Assembly: GCA_029265355.1 (NCBI GenBank)
Contig: JAJUJL010000012.1
Coordinates: 1-64,000, forward strand
Reading direction: 5' to 3'
Length of the DNA stretch: 64,000 nucleotides
DNA from: Chloroflexota bacterium
Lineage (GTDB): Bacteria; Chloroflexota; Anaerolineae; Anaerolineales; UBA4823
The notes beneath the pieces are model-generated. The model was given only the letters and a program-made list of their open reading frames with translations. It was not told where the DNA came from and ran no database searches. Numbering within the stretch: position 1 is the stretch's first letter; each line of letters begins with the position of its first letter. The position numbers were made by a program, and so were the translations under genes. This document shows, one piece after another, positions 8,837 to 17,978 of this stretch.

Positions 8837-10759
8837 CTACGCGTCAGCGCTGGCAATCGACAGGCGGGTTTGCAGCGTCGCTGTACGCCCGTCCTGGTAA
8901 GTGATGGTCGTGACCACATCTACGTGATCGTTCTGGCTGTACAGGGCCGAGATCAGGTCGTCATAGCGCTGTGCCACCAGATTGCGGCGGACCTTGCGCG
9001 TGCGGGTCAGTTCAGCATCATCGGCGTCCAGCTCTTTGTGCAGCAGCAGGAAACGGCGAATGCGAGCGGCTGGCGGTAGGTCGGCGTTGGCCTGCTGCAC
9101 GTGGCGCTGCACCAGCTCGTACACCTGCGGCTTCTGCGCCAGGTCGGTGTAGGTGGTGTAGGCGATCTGGCGGCTCTCGGCCCACTTGCCCACGTTGCCA
9201 AAGTCGATGTTGATCATGGCGGTTACGAAAGGCCAGTCGCCCCCAAAAACCACCGCCTCCTTGATATACGGGCTGAACTTGAGTTTGTTCTCGATGAACT
9301 GAGGGCTGAACTTGGTGCCATCGTGCAAGGTCATCACATCCTTGGCGCGGTCGATGACAATCAGGTGCCCGTCTTCGTCGAAGTAGCCGGCGTCGCCGGA
9401 GCGCAACCAGCCGTCCACCAGCGCCTCGGCGGTAGCGGTCGGATTGCGGTAGTAGCCTTCCATCACCGCCGGCGAGCGCATCAAGATCTCGCCATTTTCG
9501 TCGATTTTGATCTCGGTCTGCGGTATGGGCGTGCCCACGGTTTGGAATTTGACGTCGCCGTCGCGATGCACCACGGCGATGCCATTGATCTCGGTCTGTC
9601 CGTAAATCTGTTTCAGGTTGACGCCCAGGGCGTGAAAGAAGCGGAACACGTCCGGACCCAAGGCTGCCCCGCCGGTGTAGGCGCGCTTCAGATGGCGCAA
9701 CCCCAGGTGGTCTTTGATGGCCTGGAAGACCAGCCAATCTGCCAACAGGTATTGCAGCCGCAGCAGGCGGGAAGGCGCCTCTTTGCGGAAGCGGGTGTCA
9801 GCCATGCGGTAGCCGACTGGCATAGCCCACTCGTACAATCGGCGCTTCAACCACGCGCTGTCCTGGATTTTGACCTGCACCTGGCTGACCAGGTTTTCCC
9901 AGATGCGCGGTGGGCTGAACATCACCCGCGGGCCGATCTCGCGCAGGTCATGCTGCACGGTCTCGGGCTCTTCCGGGAAGTTGACAGTGAAGCCGATCTG
10001 CAATCCGCAGCTCAACACCATCATCTGCTCGCCGATCCAGGCCAGCGGCAGGAAAGAGACGAATTCATCTTCCGGTTTCAGCGGGTCGACGGACATCAGG
10101 TTGCGCCCCATGCTCACCATCGAGCGGTGGGTCAGCATCGCCAGCTTGGGGTTGCCAGTGGTGCCGGAAGTGGTGGAGAGGATGGCGATGTCCTCGCCTT
10201 TCCCGGCAGCCAGGCGGCGCTCGAACTCGCCGGGGTTCTGAACCTCGTACATTTGCCCCAGGGCGAGCACATCTGGAAAATATGCCAAAAAATTCTCGGT
10301 ATAGCTGCGCAGTCCCTTGGGGTCGTAGTAGATCACCTTGCGCACACCCTGCAGGGACGACTCGCGATCTGCCCCGACCTCGGGCCACATCTCCAGGATT
10401 TTGTCCACCTGCTCCTGGTCTTCCACCACCACGAAAGATACACCAGCATGGTTCAGGATGTAGATCATCTCCTTGACCACCGCATCCTGGTACAGGCCGA
10501 TCGACTTGGCGCCTGCCGCCTGGGCAGCCAGCTCGGCAATCAGCCACTCTGGGCGGTTATCGCCGATGATAGCGATGGTTTCTCCGGGCTGCAATCCCAG
10601 GCTCACCAGTCCGAGGGAGAAGAACTTGACCTTTTCGGCGTATTCTTGCCAGGTGAGCGATTGCCAGATGCCGTAGTTGCGCTCGCGCAAGGCGATGCGC
10701 CTGGGCGTCTTCTGGGCATGCTCGAACAGGAATTGAGGCAGCGTCTCAGCCATGCTCAA
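8837..10759 (-). CDS. Long-chain-type acyl-CoA synthetase (AMP-forming)
   Basis: The 640-residue protein belongs to the ANL superfamily. The P-loop TTSGTTGNPK lies near 196-205, the A5-type motif IYGQTEING near 385, GWLRSGDAGYFDEDGHL (A7) near 450 and VIDRAKDVM (A8 hinge) near 470. Its length and the insert around residues 305-360 match FadD15/AAE-type long-chain synthetases often found beside Liv transporters. It would form acyl-CoA or aryl-CoA from an imported acid with ATP. Its start overlaps the stop of livG by four bases, showing tight coupling to the transporter. The exact acid is unknown. Confidence 0.9.
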   Translation of the reverse strand: MSMAETLPQFLFEHAQKTPRRIALRERNYGIWQSLTWQEYAEKVKFFSLGLVSLGLQPGETIAIIGDNRPEWLIAELAAQAAGAKSIGLYQDAVVKEMIYILNHAGVSFVVVEDQEQVDKILEMWPEVGADRESSLQGVRKVIYYDPKGLRSYTENFLAYFPDVLALGQMYEVQNPGEFERRLAAGKGEDIAILSTTSGTTGNPKLAMLTHRSMVSMGRNLMSVDPLKPEDEFVSFLPLAWIGEQMMVLSCGLQIGFTVNFPEEPETVQHDLREIGPRVMFSPPRIWENLVSQVQVKIQDSAWLKRRLYEWAMPVGYRMADTRFRKEAPSRLLRLQYLLADWLVFQAIKDHLGLRHLKRAYTGGAALGPDVFRFFHALGVNLKQIYGQTEINGIAVVHRDGDVKFQTVGTPIPQTEIKIDENGEILMRSPAVMEGYYRNPTATAEALVDGWLRSGDAGYFDEDGHLIVIDRAKDVMTLHDGTKFSPQFIENKLKFSPYIKEAVVFGGDWPFVTAMINIDFGNVGKWAESRQIAYTTYTDLAQKPQVYELVQRHVQQANADLPPAARIRRFLLLHKELDADDAELTRTRKVRRNLVAQRYDDLISALYSQNDHVDVVTTITYQDGRTATLQTRLSIASADA

Positions 10760-11628
10760 CCCCTATTCGAGGTGTTGTTGACTGCCATCTTGAAGGGGAA
10801 CACACTGCGATCCTCGCCCAGGTAAGCCTGGATCACCACCGGGTTCTGGCGCACTTCGTCCGGCGTGCCCTCGCCGATCTTCTGCCCGAAGTTGAGGACG
10901 ACCACCCGGTCGGAGATGTCCATCACCACCCCCATATCGTGCTCGATCAGGACGATCGACACGCCGTGTTCCTCGTTGATGTCGAGGATGAAGCGCGCCA
11001 TATCTTCTTTTTCTTCGGCGTTCATGCCCGCCATGGGCTCATCGAGCAACAGGATGGCAGGCTTCATCGCCAGGGCGCGGCCCATCTCCACCCGCTTCTG
11101 TAAACCGTACGACAACGCCCCGACAGTTTGCTTACGGATCGATTCGATCTCCAGCAGGTCGATGATGTCTTCCACGTACTGGCGGAACTCGATTTGCTCA
11201 CGCTCGGCTGGTCCCCAGTACAGCATGCTGGCGAGCAGGTTAGCGCGCATGTGCACATGGCAGCCTGCCAGCAGGTTATCCAACACGGTCATGTGGCGGA
11301 AGAGCTCGATGTTCTGGAAAGAGCGGGCGATGCCCAGGCGGGCGATCTGATGCGGGCGCAGGCGGGTCAGGTCGTGTTCGCCGTCGCGGTGGTAGAGAAT
11401 GCGGCCTTTTTGGGGATGGTATAGTCCGCTGATGCAGTTGAGCAGGCTGGTCTTACCAGCGCCGTTTGGCCCAATGATCGCCAGTATCTCAGACTGGTGC
11501 AGCTCCAGGTTGACGTTGAACAGGGCAGTCACGCCGCCGAAGCTGAGCTGCAGGTCTTCGATGCGCAATTGCAGCTCGCCGGGTTGCAAGGTGGAGGAAT
11601 TGAGCTGGTGGCGAAATCCGCGCAGCAT
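10756..11628 (-). CDS. livG: Branched-chain-type ABC transporter ATPase LivG
   Basis: The 290 residues carry Walker A GPNGAGKT (53-60), the Q-loop in FQNIELFRHMTVLDNLLAGCHVHM, the degenerate signature LSYGLQKRVEMGRALA and Walker B ILLLDEPMAGMN, all in the LivG style. An N-terminal extension of about 20 residues precedes the domain. It is the second ATPase of the importer and is separated from livF by the other transporter genes, an arrangement seen in Chloroflexi and Actinobacteria. The 102-base gap upstream may hold a promoter, but I see no clear one. Confidence 0.92.
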   Translation of the reverse strand: MLRGFRHQLNSSTLQPGELQLRIEDLQLSFGGVTALFNVNLELHQSEILAIIGPNGAGKTSLLNCISGLYHPQKGRILYHRDGEHDLTRLRPHQIARLGIARSFQNIELFRHMTVLDNLLAGCHVHMRANLLASMLYWGPAEREQIEFRQYVEDIIDLLEIESIRKQTVGALSYGLQKRVEMGRALAMKPAILLLDEPMAGMNAEEKEDMARFILDINEEHGVSIVLIEHDMGVVMDISDRVVVLNFGQKIGEGTPDEVRQNPVVIQAYLGEDRSVFPFKMAVNNTSNRG

Positions 11629-11730
11629 AGGGGCTCCTGCGAAATACCGAACGTTTTGTGGCTAAAGCAGCGCCCCTATGTTAGCAGTTATGCGTTTACA
11701 AGGCGTTTACGCGAGCGTTAACGCGGGGTC

Positions 11731-12546
11731 TCACCTGCCCAGCACTATCCCGCGCGGATCAATCTCCCGCAGCAGCCGGCGCTCCTCCGGCGAGGGCGGC
11801 TCGGTGACCGGCACATGCGCCGGCGCCAGGATGGGAAACTCGCTGTTGGCCTGCACATCTTCCAGCGTCACGCCCGGGTGCAGGCTGACCACCTGCATGC
11901 GCTTGGTGTGCTCATCGAAGCCGTACACTGCGAGCTGGGTGATCACACGGTAAGGTCCGCAGCCATGCGGCAGTCCGCTGCGTTCCCGGGCGCCCGGGCC
12001 GGAGATCCAGCCCGGCGTGGTGATGAAATCGAGCTTGCTCTGGAAGGTGCGGGTGCTTTGGTTACGCATGATGAAGATCGTGCGCCAGCAGAAGGAGCCC
12101 ACGTCGTTGGCGCCGCCCGATCCGGGCAGGCGCACTTTGGGGTGTTCCCAATCGCCAATCACCGTGGTGTTGATATTGCCGTAGGCGTCCAGCGCGGCTG
12201 CGCCCAGGAAGCCGTAGTCGATGTAACCCGCCTGGCAAGCCGACATCACATCGTGCATCGAGGTGGCGGCGACGGCTTTGTAGAAGGTGCGCGAATCGCC
12301 CACCGAAACCGGCAGCTCAGGAATGCGCGGCCCGATCCCGCCGGCCTCGAAGACCAGCAATAGGTTTGGAGCGTGACTGCGCTGCGCCAGCATGGAGGCG
12401 ATCATGGGCAGGCCGGTGCCCACCAGCACCGAACGGTTGTCTTCCAAAAGGCGCGAAGCCACGCAGGTGATCAGCTCGGCCTGGGTGTACTCCTGCTTTG
12501 CGAATGGGCGGGCTTCGATTTTGTGGGAATCTTGCTGGGCGATCAT
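11731..12546 (-). CDS. Class I CoA-transferase, subunit B
   Basis: This 271-residue protein resembles the beta subunit of glutaconate-CoA-transferase-type enzymes (PF01144 family). The motif LVFEAGGIGPR contains the position of the catalytic glutamate (FEAG, compare the S-E-N-G/E-x-G box), and GFLGAAALDAYGNINTTVIGDW is the family glycine-rich block. The related actinobacterial IpdB of steroid ring degradation belongs to the same family, so a CoA-ester hydrolase is an alternative. The gene overlaps the A subunit gene by four bases. With two CoA ligases and an importer downstream it points to CoA-dependent breakdown of an organic acid. Confidence 0.82.
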   Translation of the reverse strand: MIAQQDSHKIEARPFAKQEYTQAELITCVASRLLEDNRSVLVGTGLPMIASMLAQRSHAPNLLLVFEAGGIGPRIPELPVSVGDSRTFYKAVAATSMHDVMSACQAGYIDYGFLGAAALDAYGNINTTVIGDWEHPKVRLPGSGGANDVGSFCWRTIFIMRNQSTRTFQSKLDFITTPGWISGPGARERSGLPHGCGPYRVITQLAVYGFDEHTKRMQVVSLHPGVTLEDVQANSEFPILAPAHVPVTEPPSPEERRLLREIDPRGIVLGR

Positions 12547-13550
12547 GTTTGCCTCCCCTTGTTCTGTTCGATCTGCTCGAGGCGTTTCAAGGTAGCTGCC
12601 CCACCCACCAGTTCCAGGTACTGCGAGAAATCGGCCGTACCGTGGACGTATTTCTCAAGGTATGCCTGAGCACCCTGCGGGGTCTTGGCCTGCTGCAGCC
12701 ACTCCTGGATGTGTGGCTCGTCGAAGGCGTACAGGTACGGCATCAGCGTGGGATGGGCGCCGTACTTGACTTCGCACACGGCATCCACGATGTAGAAGGG
12801 AATATCTGTGCGCTGGGGGTGGTCGCGGATCTCATCGTCGTCCACGATCTGTTCCGTGGTCAGCAGCACGCGGCGCGAAGCGCGCGCCAGTTCGATATCT
12901 TCGACTGGGATGCCGTCGATCTGGGCGTTGCCGTAGCGGTCGCAGCGCGGCACGTGGATCAGCGTCACATCGGGGATGGCGGCCGGCACCAGGATGACCG
13001 GCTTGCCGCTCCACGGGTCTTTGATCTGGATGGCTGAGCTTTTTTCGAAGGTGTCTGTGCCGGCCATGTTGCGCACTGGCATAAACGGCACGCCCATCAT
13101 TCCTGCTAAAAAGCGCCATTGGTAAGCGGCGTTGGACAGCTCGGCAACCACCTGCACCTCGCCGCTTTCCACCGCTCGGCGCCCGGCAGGCGACAAGCCG
13201 CGCAGCTCGTGACCAAAAGCATAGGCGCATTCCACTTTTTTGACGCACCCGCCTCCAATCAGCAAGTCGATGTCATGCACCGCGGTTTTTCCGGCAATCA
13301 CCAGGCCGCGCCGCCGCTGGCGGATGATCTCGTAGATGAGTGCCATGGGCGTGCGGATGTGCCCGAAACCGCCCAGCGCCAGGTAAGCTCCGTCAGGAAC
13401 GAAGCGCTCGACCGCCTCCCGCACGCTCATGCGCTTATCGACCAGGCCGCGCGGCTTATTCTCGCGTATCCAGGCGCGGTTCTCGTCTGGATCGCGCCAA
13501 CCGACCAGCTCCCCCGAGCCTGTTGCCAGTATGGGAATATTTCTTTCCAT
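12543..13550 (-). CDS. Class I CoA-transferase, subunit A
   Basis: Start 13550 (MERNIPILATG) is chosen because GGAGG lies about six bases upstream; the frame is open further but without a ribosome site. The 335 residues carry the alpha-subunit features DGAYLALGGFGHIRTPMALI, LVIAGKTAVHDIDLLIGGG and DVTLIHVPRCDRYGNAQIDG, as in GctA. With subunit B it would move CoA between carboxylic acids, or hydrolyse a CoA ester as IpdAB does. It is the first gene of the minus-strand import unit, divergent from the amino acid transporter, with a 270-base region between them that should carry both promoters. Confidence 0.82.
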   Translation of the reverse strand: MERNIPILATGSGELVGWRDPDENRAWIRENKPRGLVDKRMSVREAVERFVPDGAYLALGGFGHIRTPMALIYEIIRQRRRGLVIAGKTAVHDIDLLIGGGCVKKVECAYAFGHELRGLSPAGRRAVESGEVQVVAELSNAAYQWRFLAGMMGVPFMPVRNMAGTDTFEKSSAIQIKDPWSGKPVILVPAAIPDVTLIHVPRCDRYGNAQIDGIPVEDIELARASRRVLLTTEQIVDDDEIRDHPQRTDIPFYIVDAVCEVKYGAHPTLMPYLYAFDEPHIQEWLQQAKTPQGAQAYLEKYVHGTADFSQYLELVGGAATLKRLEQIEQNKGRQT

Positions 13551-13820
13551 GTCCGCCTCCTGCAAACCGTGCTGGACCTTTCTCAACCCCAAAATCATTA
13601 TACATCCAGAAGGCGTGCTCCAGGTCAATTTGTGCTTTGTTACACAAGCGCTGGCGAGTTCAACCAGAGTGCCCTGCCCGATTTGCACGCATCTGCCTCT
13701 CTGGAAATTTGCTTTTTTCCAGCGGCAGTGCGCAAAATCTTGGCCTTATGCTATAGTTATAGAAGCCCGCTCAAAGCGGGAAAACAAACCCAAAGTGGAG
13801 AGAAGAAAGGAAAACCAAAA

Positions 13821-14615
13821 ATGAAACGCTTTTTTGTATGGACTGCTTTGCTGGCTGCGTTCAGCCTGCTGTTGAGCGCTTGTGGCGGCGGAGCGTCGGG
13901 CAGCCACCTGGATCAGATCAAACAGGCTGGCGTGATCAAAGTGGGTACCAGCGCCGATTACCCTCCTTTCGAATTTGTGGATGCCAATGGCAACAAAACT
14001 GGCTTCGACATCGACTTGATGGAAGAGATTGGCAAGCGCCTGGGGGTGAAGGTGGAATGGGTGGATATGCCCTTCGATAGCTTGATCGCAGGCGTGCAGG
14101 AAGGCAAGATCGACATCTCTATCTCTGCTTTCAACTACAGCGAGGAACGCGACCAGGTGGTGGATTTTTCTGACGCCTATTACACCGGCGAGGATGCCTT
14201 CCTGGTAGCCGAATCCTTCAGCGGCGCGTTCGCCAGCCCGGAAGACGCCGCCAATTACAAGGTGGGTGTGCAGACCGGCACCACCCAGGATTCCTGGCTG
14301 ACCGATACCCTGGTGGCAGAGGGCAAACTGCCGGAGGCCAACTTGTTCCGCTATGACCGCGCCGACCAGGCTGCCCTGGACCTGAAAAACGGGCGCATCG
14401 ATGTGATGATGGCTGACGCCATCCCCGCCAAGGCGCTGGCGCAGCAGGTCGGCGGGCTGAAGATCGTCTACACCGGTGTACTCTCCAGCGGTCCCATGAA
14501 CATCGTCCTGCCGCAAGGCGATGCTGAGCTGGCGAAGGCAATCAACGACGTGCTCAAGCAGCTCAAGGATGAGGGCTTCATCGATGCGCTGGCGGTGAAG
14601 TACTTCGCCGAGTAA
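13821..14615 (+). CDS. Polar amino acid ABC substrate-binding lipoprotein
   Basis: The 264-residue product has a signal peptide with the lipobox LLSAC (Cys21) and a mature SBP_bac_3 fold: IKVGTSADYPPFEFVDANG, GFDIDLMEEIGKRLGVKVEW and DISISAFNYSEERDQVVDFS. These match glutamine, histidine and arginine binding proteins. The start ATG at 13821 follows AGAAAGGA. A possible -10 TATAGT lies at 13752-13757. The protein feeds the permeases and ATPase encoded downstream, from which it is separated by a large hairpin. The ligand is not clear by eye; SADYPPFEF and DVDMVE-like loops occur in several sub-families. Confidence 0.9.
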   Translation: MKRFFVWTALLAAFSLLLSACGGGASGSHLDQIKQAGVIKVGTSADYPPFEFVDANGNKTGFDIDLMEEIGKRLGVKVEWVDMPFDSLIAGVQEGKIDISISAFNYSEERDQVVDFSDAYYTGEDAFLVAESFSGAFASPEDAANYKVGVQTGTTQDSWLTDTLVAEGKLPEANLFRYDRADQAALDLKNGRIDVMMADAIPAKALAQQVGGLKIVYTGVLSSGPMNIVLPQGDAELAKAINDVLKQLKDEGFIDALAVKYFAE

Positions 14616-14620
14616 ACAGA

Positions 14621-14714
14621 GCCCCCCCTTCCGTCCCCCCAATTTCGCTTGTGGAAGTTCGTAATGCAAAGTGAGTGACAGGCGAAATTGGGGGGAAACC
14701 CGAAGGGAGGGGGC
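14621..14714. repeat. Large GC-rich hairpin after the binding-protein gene
   Basis: CCCCCCAATTTCGC (14635-14648) and GCGAAATTGGGGGG (14682-14695) are perfect 14-base inverted copies. An outer pair of arms, GCCCCCCCTTCC (14621-14632) and GAAGGGAGGGGGC (about 14702-14714), extends the stem. The loop is 33 bases. Position six bases after the stop suggests partial termination or 3'-end protection, giving more binding protein than permease. The size and perfection also suit a small palindromic mobile element. Confidence 0.7.
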
Positions 14715-14734
14715 GGTCTGAAACACCAAAGCCC

Positions 14735-15385
14735 ATGCTCTCAAACTTCTTCAATTACATCATCCAGGGCACAGCCATCACGGTTGCCGTGACGCTGGTG
14801 GCGCTGCCGTTCGGGCTGCTGATCGGGTTGGCGCTGGCGCTGGTGTACAACTATGGCGGCAAATGGGCCGCCCGCCTGTCAGGCGCCTACAGCCTGCTGA
14901 TGCGCGGCGTGCCGCCGGTGGTGCTGCTCTTTATCCTGTATTTCATCCTGTCAGGATCATCCTTTGTCAATCTTTCGCCCTTCTGGGCGGGCTCGCTGTC
15001 GTTGGGCATCGTCAGCAGCGCTTACCAAATGGAAATCCTGCGCGGGGCGTTTGCCGCAGTGGGCGCCGGGCAGATGACCGCCGCCCGCGCCCTCGGTATG
15101 CCCCGCCTGCAGGCTATCCGCTACATCATCCTGCCGCAGGCCATTCGCCTGGCGATCCCGCCCTGGTCGAACGAAGCCTCCATCGTGCTCAAGGACTCGT
15201 CGTTGGTCTATGCCCTGGGTGTCCCAGAAATTCTGCGTCGCGCCCAGCAGTTGAGCGCCACTACCCAGCAGCCCTTCCTGGCTTTCGGCGTCGCCGCCCT
15301 GATCTACTTTGCGCTGGTCTTCCTGACCAACCGCGGCCTGGACTACCTCGCTCTCAAGACCCGTTTGCCAACCAACCCGGTGTGA
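14735..15385 (+). CDS. Polar amino acid ABC permease
   Basis: From the ATG at 14735 (after GAAGGGAGGG) the product has 216 residues, typical of the HisMQ/GlnP family. It starts with [28 protein letters not shown] and carries the ATPase-contacting loop [29 protein letters not shown] (outlined), the EAA motif. About five membrane segments are visible. It is the first of two permease genes flanking the ATPase gene, so the channel is probably a heterodimer with the product of 16166-16846. Confidence 0.9.
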   Translation: MLSNFFNYIIQGTAITVAVTLVALPFGLLIGLALALVYNYGGKWAARLSGAYSLLMRGVPPVVLLFILYFILSGSSFVNLSPFWAGSLSLGIVSSAYQMEILRGAFAAVGAGQMTAARALGMPRLQAIRYIILPQAIRLAIPPWSNEASIVLKDSSLVYALGVPEILRRAQQLSATTQQPFLAFGVAALIYFALVFLTNRGLDYLALKTRLPTNPV

Positions 15386-15404
15386 GCCCCCGCAGGAGCA
15401 TTGC

Positions 15405-16169
15405 ATGGATACTCCTATCATCTTGCAAGCCAAAAACGTGACCAAGATCTACGGCGAGAACGTGATCTTCAAGGATATTTCGCTGGATGTGCATCGCGGC
15501 GAGACGATTGTCATCATCGGCCCCAGCGGCACGGGCAAGAGCACCCTGCTGCGCTGCATGAACCTGCTCACACGGGTGGATGGCGGGCAAATCTTCCTGG
15601 AGGGCAAGGAGATCACCGCGCCCCACACCAACCAGGACCAGGTGCGCCAGCAGATCGGCATGGTCTTTCAAAACTTTCTACTGTTCAACCACCTGACCGC
15701 CCTGGGCAACGTGATGGTCGGGCTGACCAAGGTCAAAAAAATGCCGCGCCAGCAGGCGCACGAGAAAGCGATGGCTGAGTTGAAGCGCGTTGGGCTGGAA
15801 GACCGCGCCGGGCACTACCCGGGGCAACTCTCCGGTGGTCAGCAGCAGCGCGTGGCGATCGCCCGCGCCCTGGCGATGGACCCCAAGGTGATGCTCTTCG
15901 ACGAACCCACCTCAGCTCTCGACCCGGAGCTGATCGGCGAGGTGCTGGGTGTGATGGCGCAACTGGCGCGTGAGCACATGACCATGCTGGTGGTCACCCA
16001 CGAGATGGGCTTTGCTCGCGAGGTGGCCGACCGCATCGTCTTCATGGAGAAAGGCAGCATTGTCGAGCAGGGCAGCCCGGAGGAGCTTTTTGAGCGTCCG
16101 CAGCACGCCCGCACGCGCGAGTTCCTGTGGAAGATCACCGAGCTGTACGGCAAGAAGGAGAAAAAATGA
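15405..16169 (+). CDS. Polar amino acid ABC transporter ATPase
   Basis: The 254 residues match the GlnQ/HisP/ArtP group: Walker A GPSGTGKS at about 40-47, [22 protein letters not shown] (Q-loop), signature [17 protein letters not shown], Walker [15 protein letters not shown] and the H-loop [16 protein letters not shown]. The C-terminal [20 protein letters not shown] is a hallmark of the amino acid import sub-family. It lies 19 bases after the first permease and overlaps the second by four bases. Confidence 0.93.
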   Translation: MDTPIILQAKNVTKIYGENVIFKDISLDVHRGETIVIIGPSGTGKSTLLRCMNLLTRVDGGQIFLEGKEITAPHTNQDQVRQQIGMVFQNFLLFNHLTALGNVMVGLTKVKKMPRQQAHEKAMAELKRVGLEDRAGHYPGQLSGGQQQRVAIARALAMDPKVMLFDEPTSALDPELIGEVLGVMAQLAREHMTMLVVTHEMGFAREVADRIVFMEKGSIVEQGSPEELFERPQHARTREFLWKITELYGKKEKK

Positions 16170-16846
16170 TCGCCTTCTTCGAGCTGTTCGTGCGCTTCTT
16201 GCCCGACCTGCTGCGCGGGGCGGGGGTGACCTTGCTGTTGACCGCAGAGGGGCTGGCAGCCGGTTTCGTCCTCGGCCTGCTGGCGGCGTTGGGGCGCCAG
16301 TATGGCGGCAAATTCTGGCAGGGCCTGGCGGTGGGCTACGTCGAGCTGTTTCGCGGCACACCGCTCTTGATGCAACTTTTCCTGCTGTATTACGGGCTGC
16401 CTGGGCTGGGCGTCACCTTATCGCGCGAGTGGGCGGCTTTCATCGCCCTGGGGCTGAATTCCGGCGCCTACCAGGCCGAGTACCTGCGCGGCTCGATCCT
16501 GGCGGTGGGCGAGGGGCAGATGATCGCCGGGCGCGCTATCGGCATGTCGCGCTGGAGCGTCATCTTCAACATCATCCTGCCGCAGGCGCTGCGCCTGGCG
16601 ATCCCTGCCTGGGCCAACGAGCCGGTTTCGCTGCTCAAATCCACGGAGGTGGTGTTCCTGATCGCCATCCCCGAGCTGATGGCCAAGGGCAAGGCGATGG
16701 CGGCCCGCACCTACCAGCCGATCCCCTCCTACCTGGCGGTGGCGCTCATCTATCTGGTGATGGTGTTCTTGCTGGATTACTTGCTGAAATGGATGGAACG
16801 CCGCTCGCACCTGCCCGGCTTTGAGTTGGAAGGCAGGCGCGCCTAG
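16166..16846 (+). CDS. Polar amino acid ABC permease, second subunit
   Basis: The ATG at 16166 overlaps the ATPase stop (ATGA) and gives 226 residues. It has the HisMQ features [50 protein letters not shown] and the EAA loop [20 protein letters not shown]. The RGTPLL motif is conserved in this permease family. With the first permease it completes a heterodimeric channel. A possible weak terminator hairpin, CGCCTGCG (16921-16928) with CGCAGGCG (16969-16976), follows in the gap before the convergent gene. Confidence 0.9.
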   Translation: MIAFFELFVRFLPDLLRGAGVTLLLTAEGLAAGFVLGLLAALGRQYGGKFWQGLAVGYVELFRGTPLLMQLFLLYYGLPGLGVTLSREWAAFIALGLNSGAYQAEYLRGSILAVGEGQMIAGRAIGMSRWSVIFNIILPQALRLAIPAWANEPVSLLKSTEVVFLIAIPELMAKGKAMAARTYQPIPSYLAVALIYLVMVFLLDYLLKWMERRSHLPGFELEGRRA

Positions 16847-16992
16847 AATAAGCCGGTTGCGCCGATCAAGGCTAAACAAGAAATCAAACCGCCAAGAACG
16901 CTGAGTAGAATCAACCTTCGCGCCTGCGCGGTAGATATCGGTAAAGGTAAGAAGGCGTTGATCGAAGACGCAGGCGGTGGGTTTCCGCTCTC

Positions 16993-17874
16993 TCACCCAA
17001 ATGTCTGCCCAAAGGCGTTCATCATCACGTGCGCCACGGATGGGGCGAGCAGGTTGCGCGTGCGGCTGAAGACCAGGCCGTAAGCCAGCCCGCTGATCGC
17101 CTGGCTAACGAAGCACGCCGCCAACCCGGCGAGCGGGTCGCCGCCCATCATGCGCGTATTGCCAGCCAGGTGCCAAAGCCCAAAAAGCGCTGCCTGCAAC
17201 GTCAGCGCGCCCATCGGTGGCATGAAGCGGGTTAATCGGGTTTGCAGCGCGCCGCGGAACAGGAATTCCTCGAAGAAGCCGTTTTGCAGGCTGTTGCCGA
17301 TCAGGCGCCGCGCCAGCACGTTTGGCGGCAGCAGGCCGTTTGACATCAGCGCCAGCCAGGTGAGCAGCGGCAGCGCGCTCCACAGTGCCGAGACCTGCCA
17401 GGCGCGGCGCCCGCGGCCGAGTCCCAGCTCGGCGGGGCGCGCTCCCAGCAGCAGCAGCGAGACCAGCGGGATGACGAAGTACTGCGCCGGGTTTGCCACG
17501 GCGTTACCCGGCCCGCCCACCCATGCGGCAGGCAGCGTGCGCTCGCCGAGGATGTTCAGCCCGTCCACCATGGCGCTCCAGCCGGGTATGCGCAGCCCGG
17601 CGCCGCTCAGGCCGGTGAGGACAATCACCAGCAGCACGAGCGCAAGCTGCACAGCGGGGCGCCAAACGCTTGACGCAGGCGCTGCGACAGGCGCGTCCAG
17701 CGCGGGACGCGCCAGGCGCGCCGACAGTCCCGCCAGCAGCAGTTGGTAAGCGCCGGCCGCCCCGGCGAAGGCCAGCCAGGCCAGGTGACCGCTGGCAGCC
17801 AGGTAGAGGGCGCTGATCAGCCAGGCGGCTGCGATGAGCCAGAAGAGGGGAGCGCGGTTGAGGGGGATGGGCAT
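16993..17874 (-). CDS. CPBP family intramembrane metalloprotease
   Basis: This 293-residue, multi-spanning protein has about eight hydrophobic stretches. The CPBP (CAAX protease and bacteriocin-processing) signature is clear: FFEEFLFRGALQTRL (EExxxR, near 205), FGLWHLA (near 230) and SVAHVMMNAF (near 280), giving the Glu-Glu, His and His metal ligands. Family members cleave within the membrane or act in bacteriocin self-immunity and protein export; the substrate here is unknown. It stands alone, convergent to the amino acid transporter and divergent from birA. Confidence 0.85.
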   Translation of the reverse strand: MPIPLNRAPLFWLIAAAWLISALYLAASGHLAWLAFAGAAGAYQLLLAGLSARLARPALDAPVAAPASSVWRPAVQLALVLLVIVLTGLSGAGLRIPGWSAMVDGLNILGERTLPAAWVGGPGNAVANPAQYFVIPLVSLLLLGARPAELGLGRGRRAWQVSALWSALPLLTWLALMSNGLLPPNVLARRLIGNSLQNGFFEEFLFRGALQTRLTRFMPPMGALTLQAALFGLWHLAGNTRMMGGDPLAGLAACFVSQAISGLAYGLVFSRTRNLLAPSVAHVMMNAFGQTFG

Positions 17875-17941
17875 GGGGAGCCTCGGTGCATTTAGAGAAA
17901 GCTATGATCAGAGACGCGTAATCTTTCGATTGGCATACCCT

Positions 17942-17971
17942 TTGTTTAGTAGCCAATACGGGGATTATAAT
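17942..17971 (+). promoter_or_regulatory. Promoter placing birA transcription at its start codon
   Basis: A perfect TATAAT at 17966-17971 ends only seven bases before the ATG at 17979, so transcription should start at or next to the A of ATG. The weak -35 candidate TTGTTT (17942-17947) is 18 bases away. There is no room for a ribosome binding site, which implies a leaderless mRNA. Confidence 0.55.
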
Positions 17972-17978
17972 AGCTCTC

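Noticed and set aside
9101-10825. 574-codon plus-strand open frame opposite the acyl-CoA synthetase
   Set aside because: An antisense by-product of high GC; no recognisable motifs and no ribosome site.
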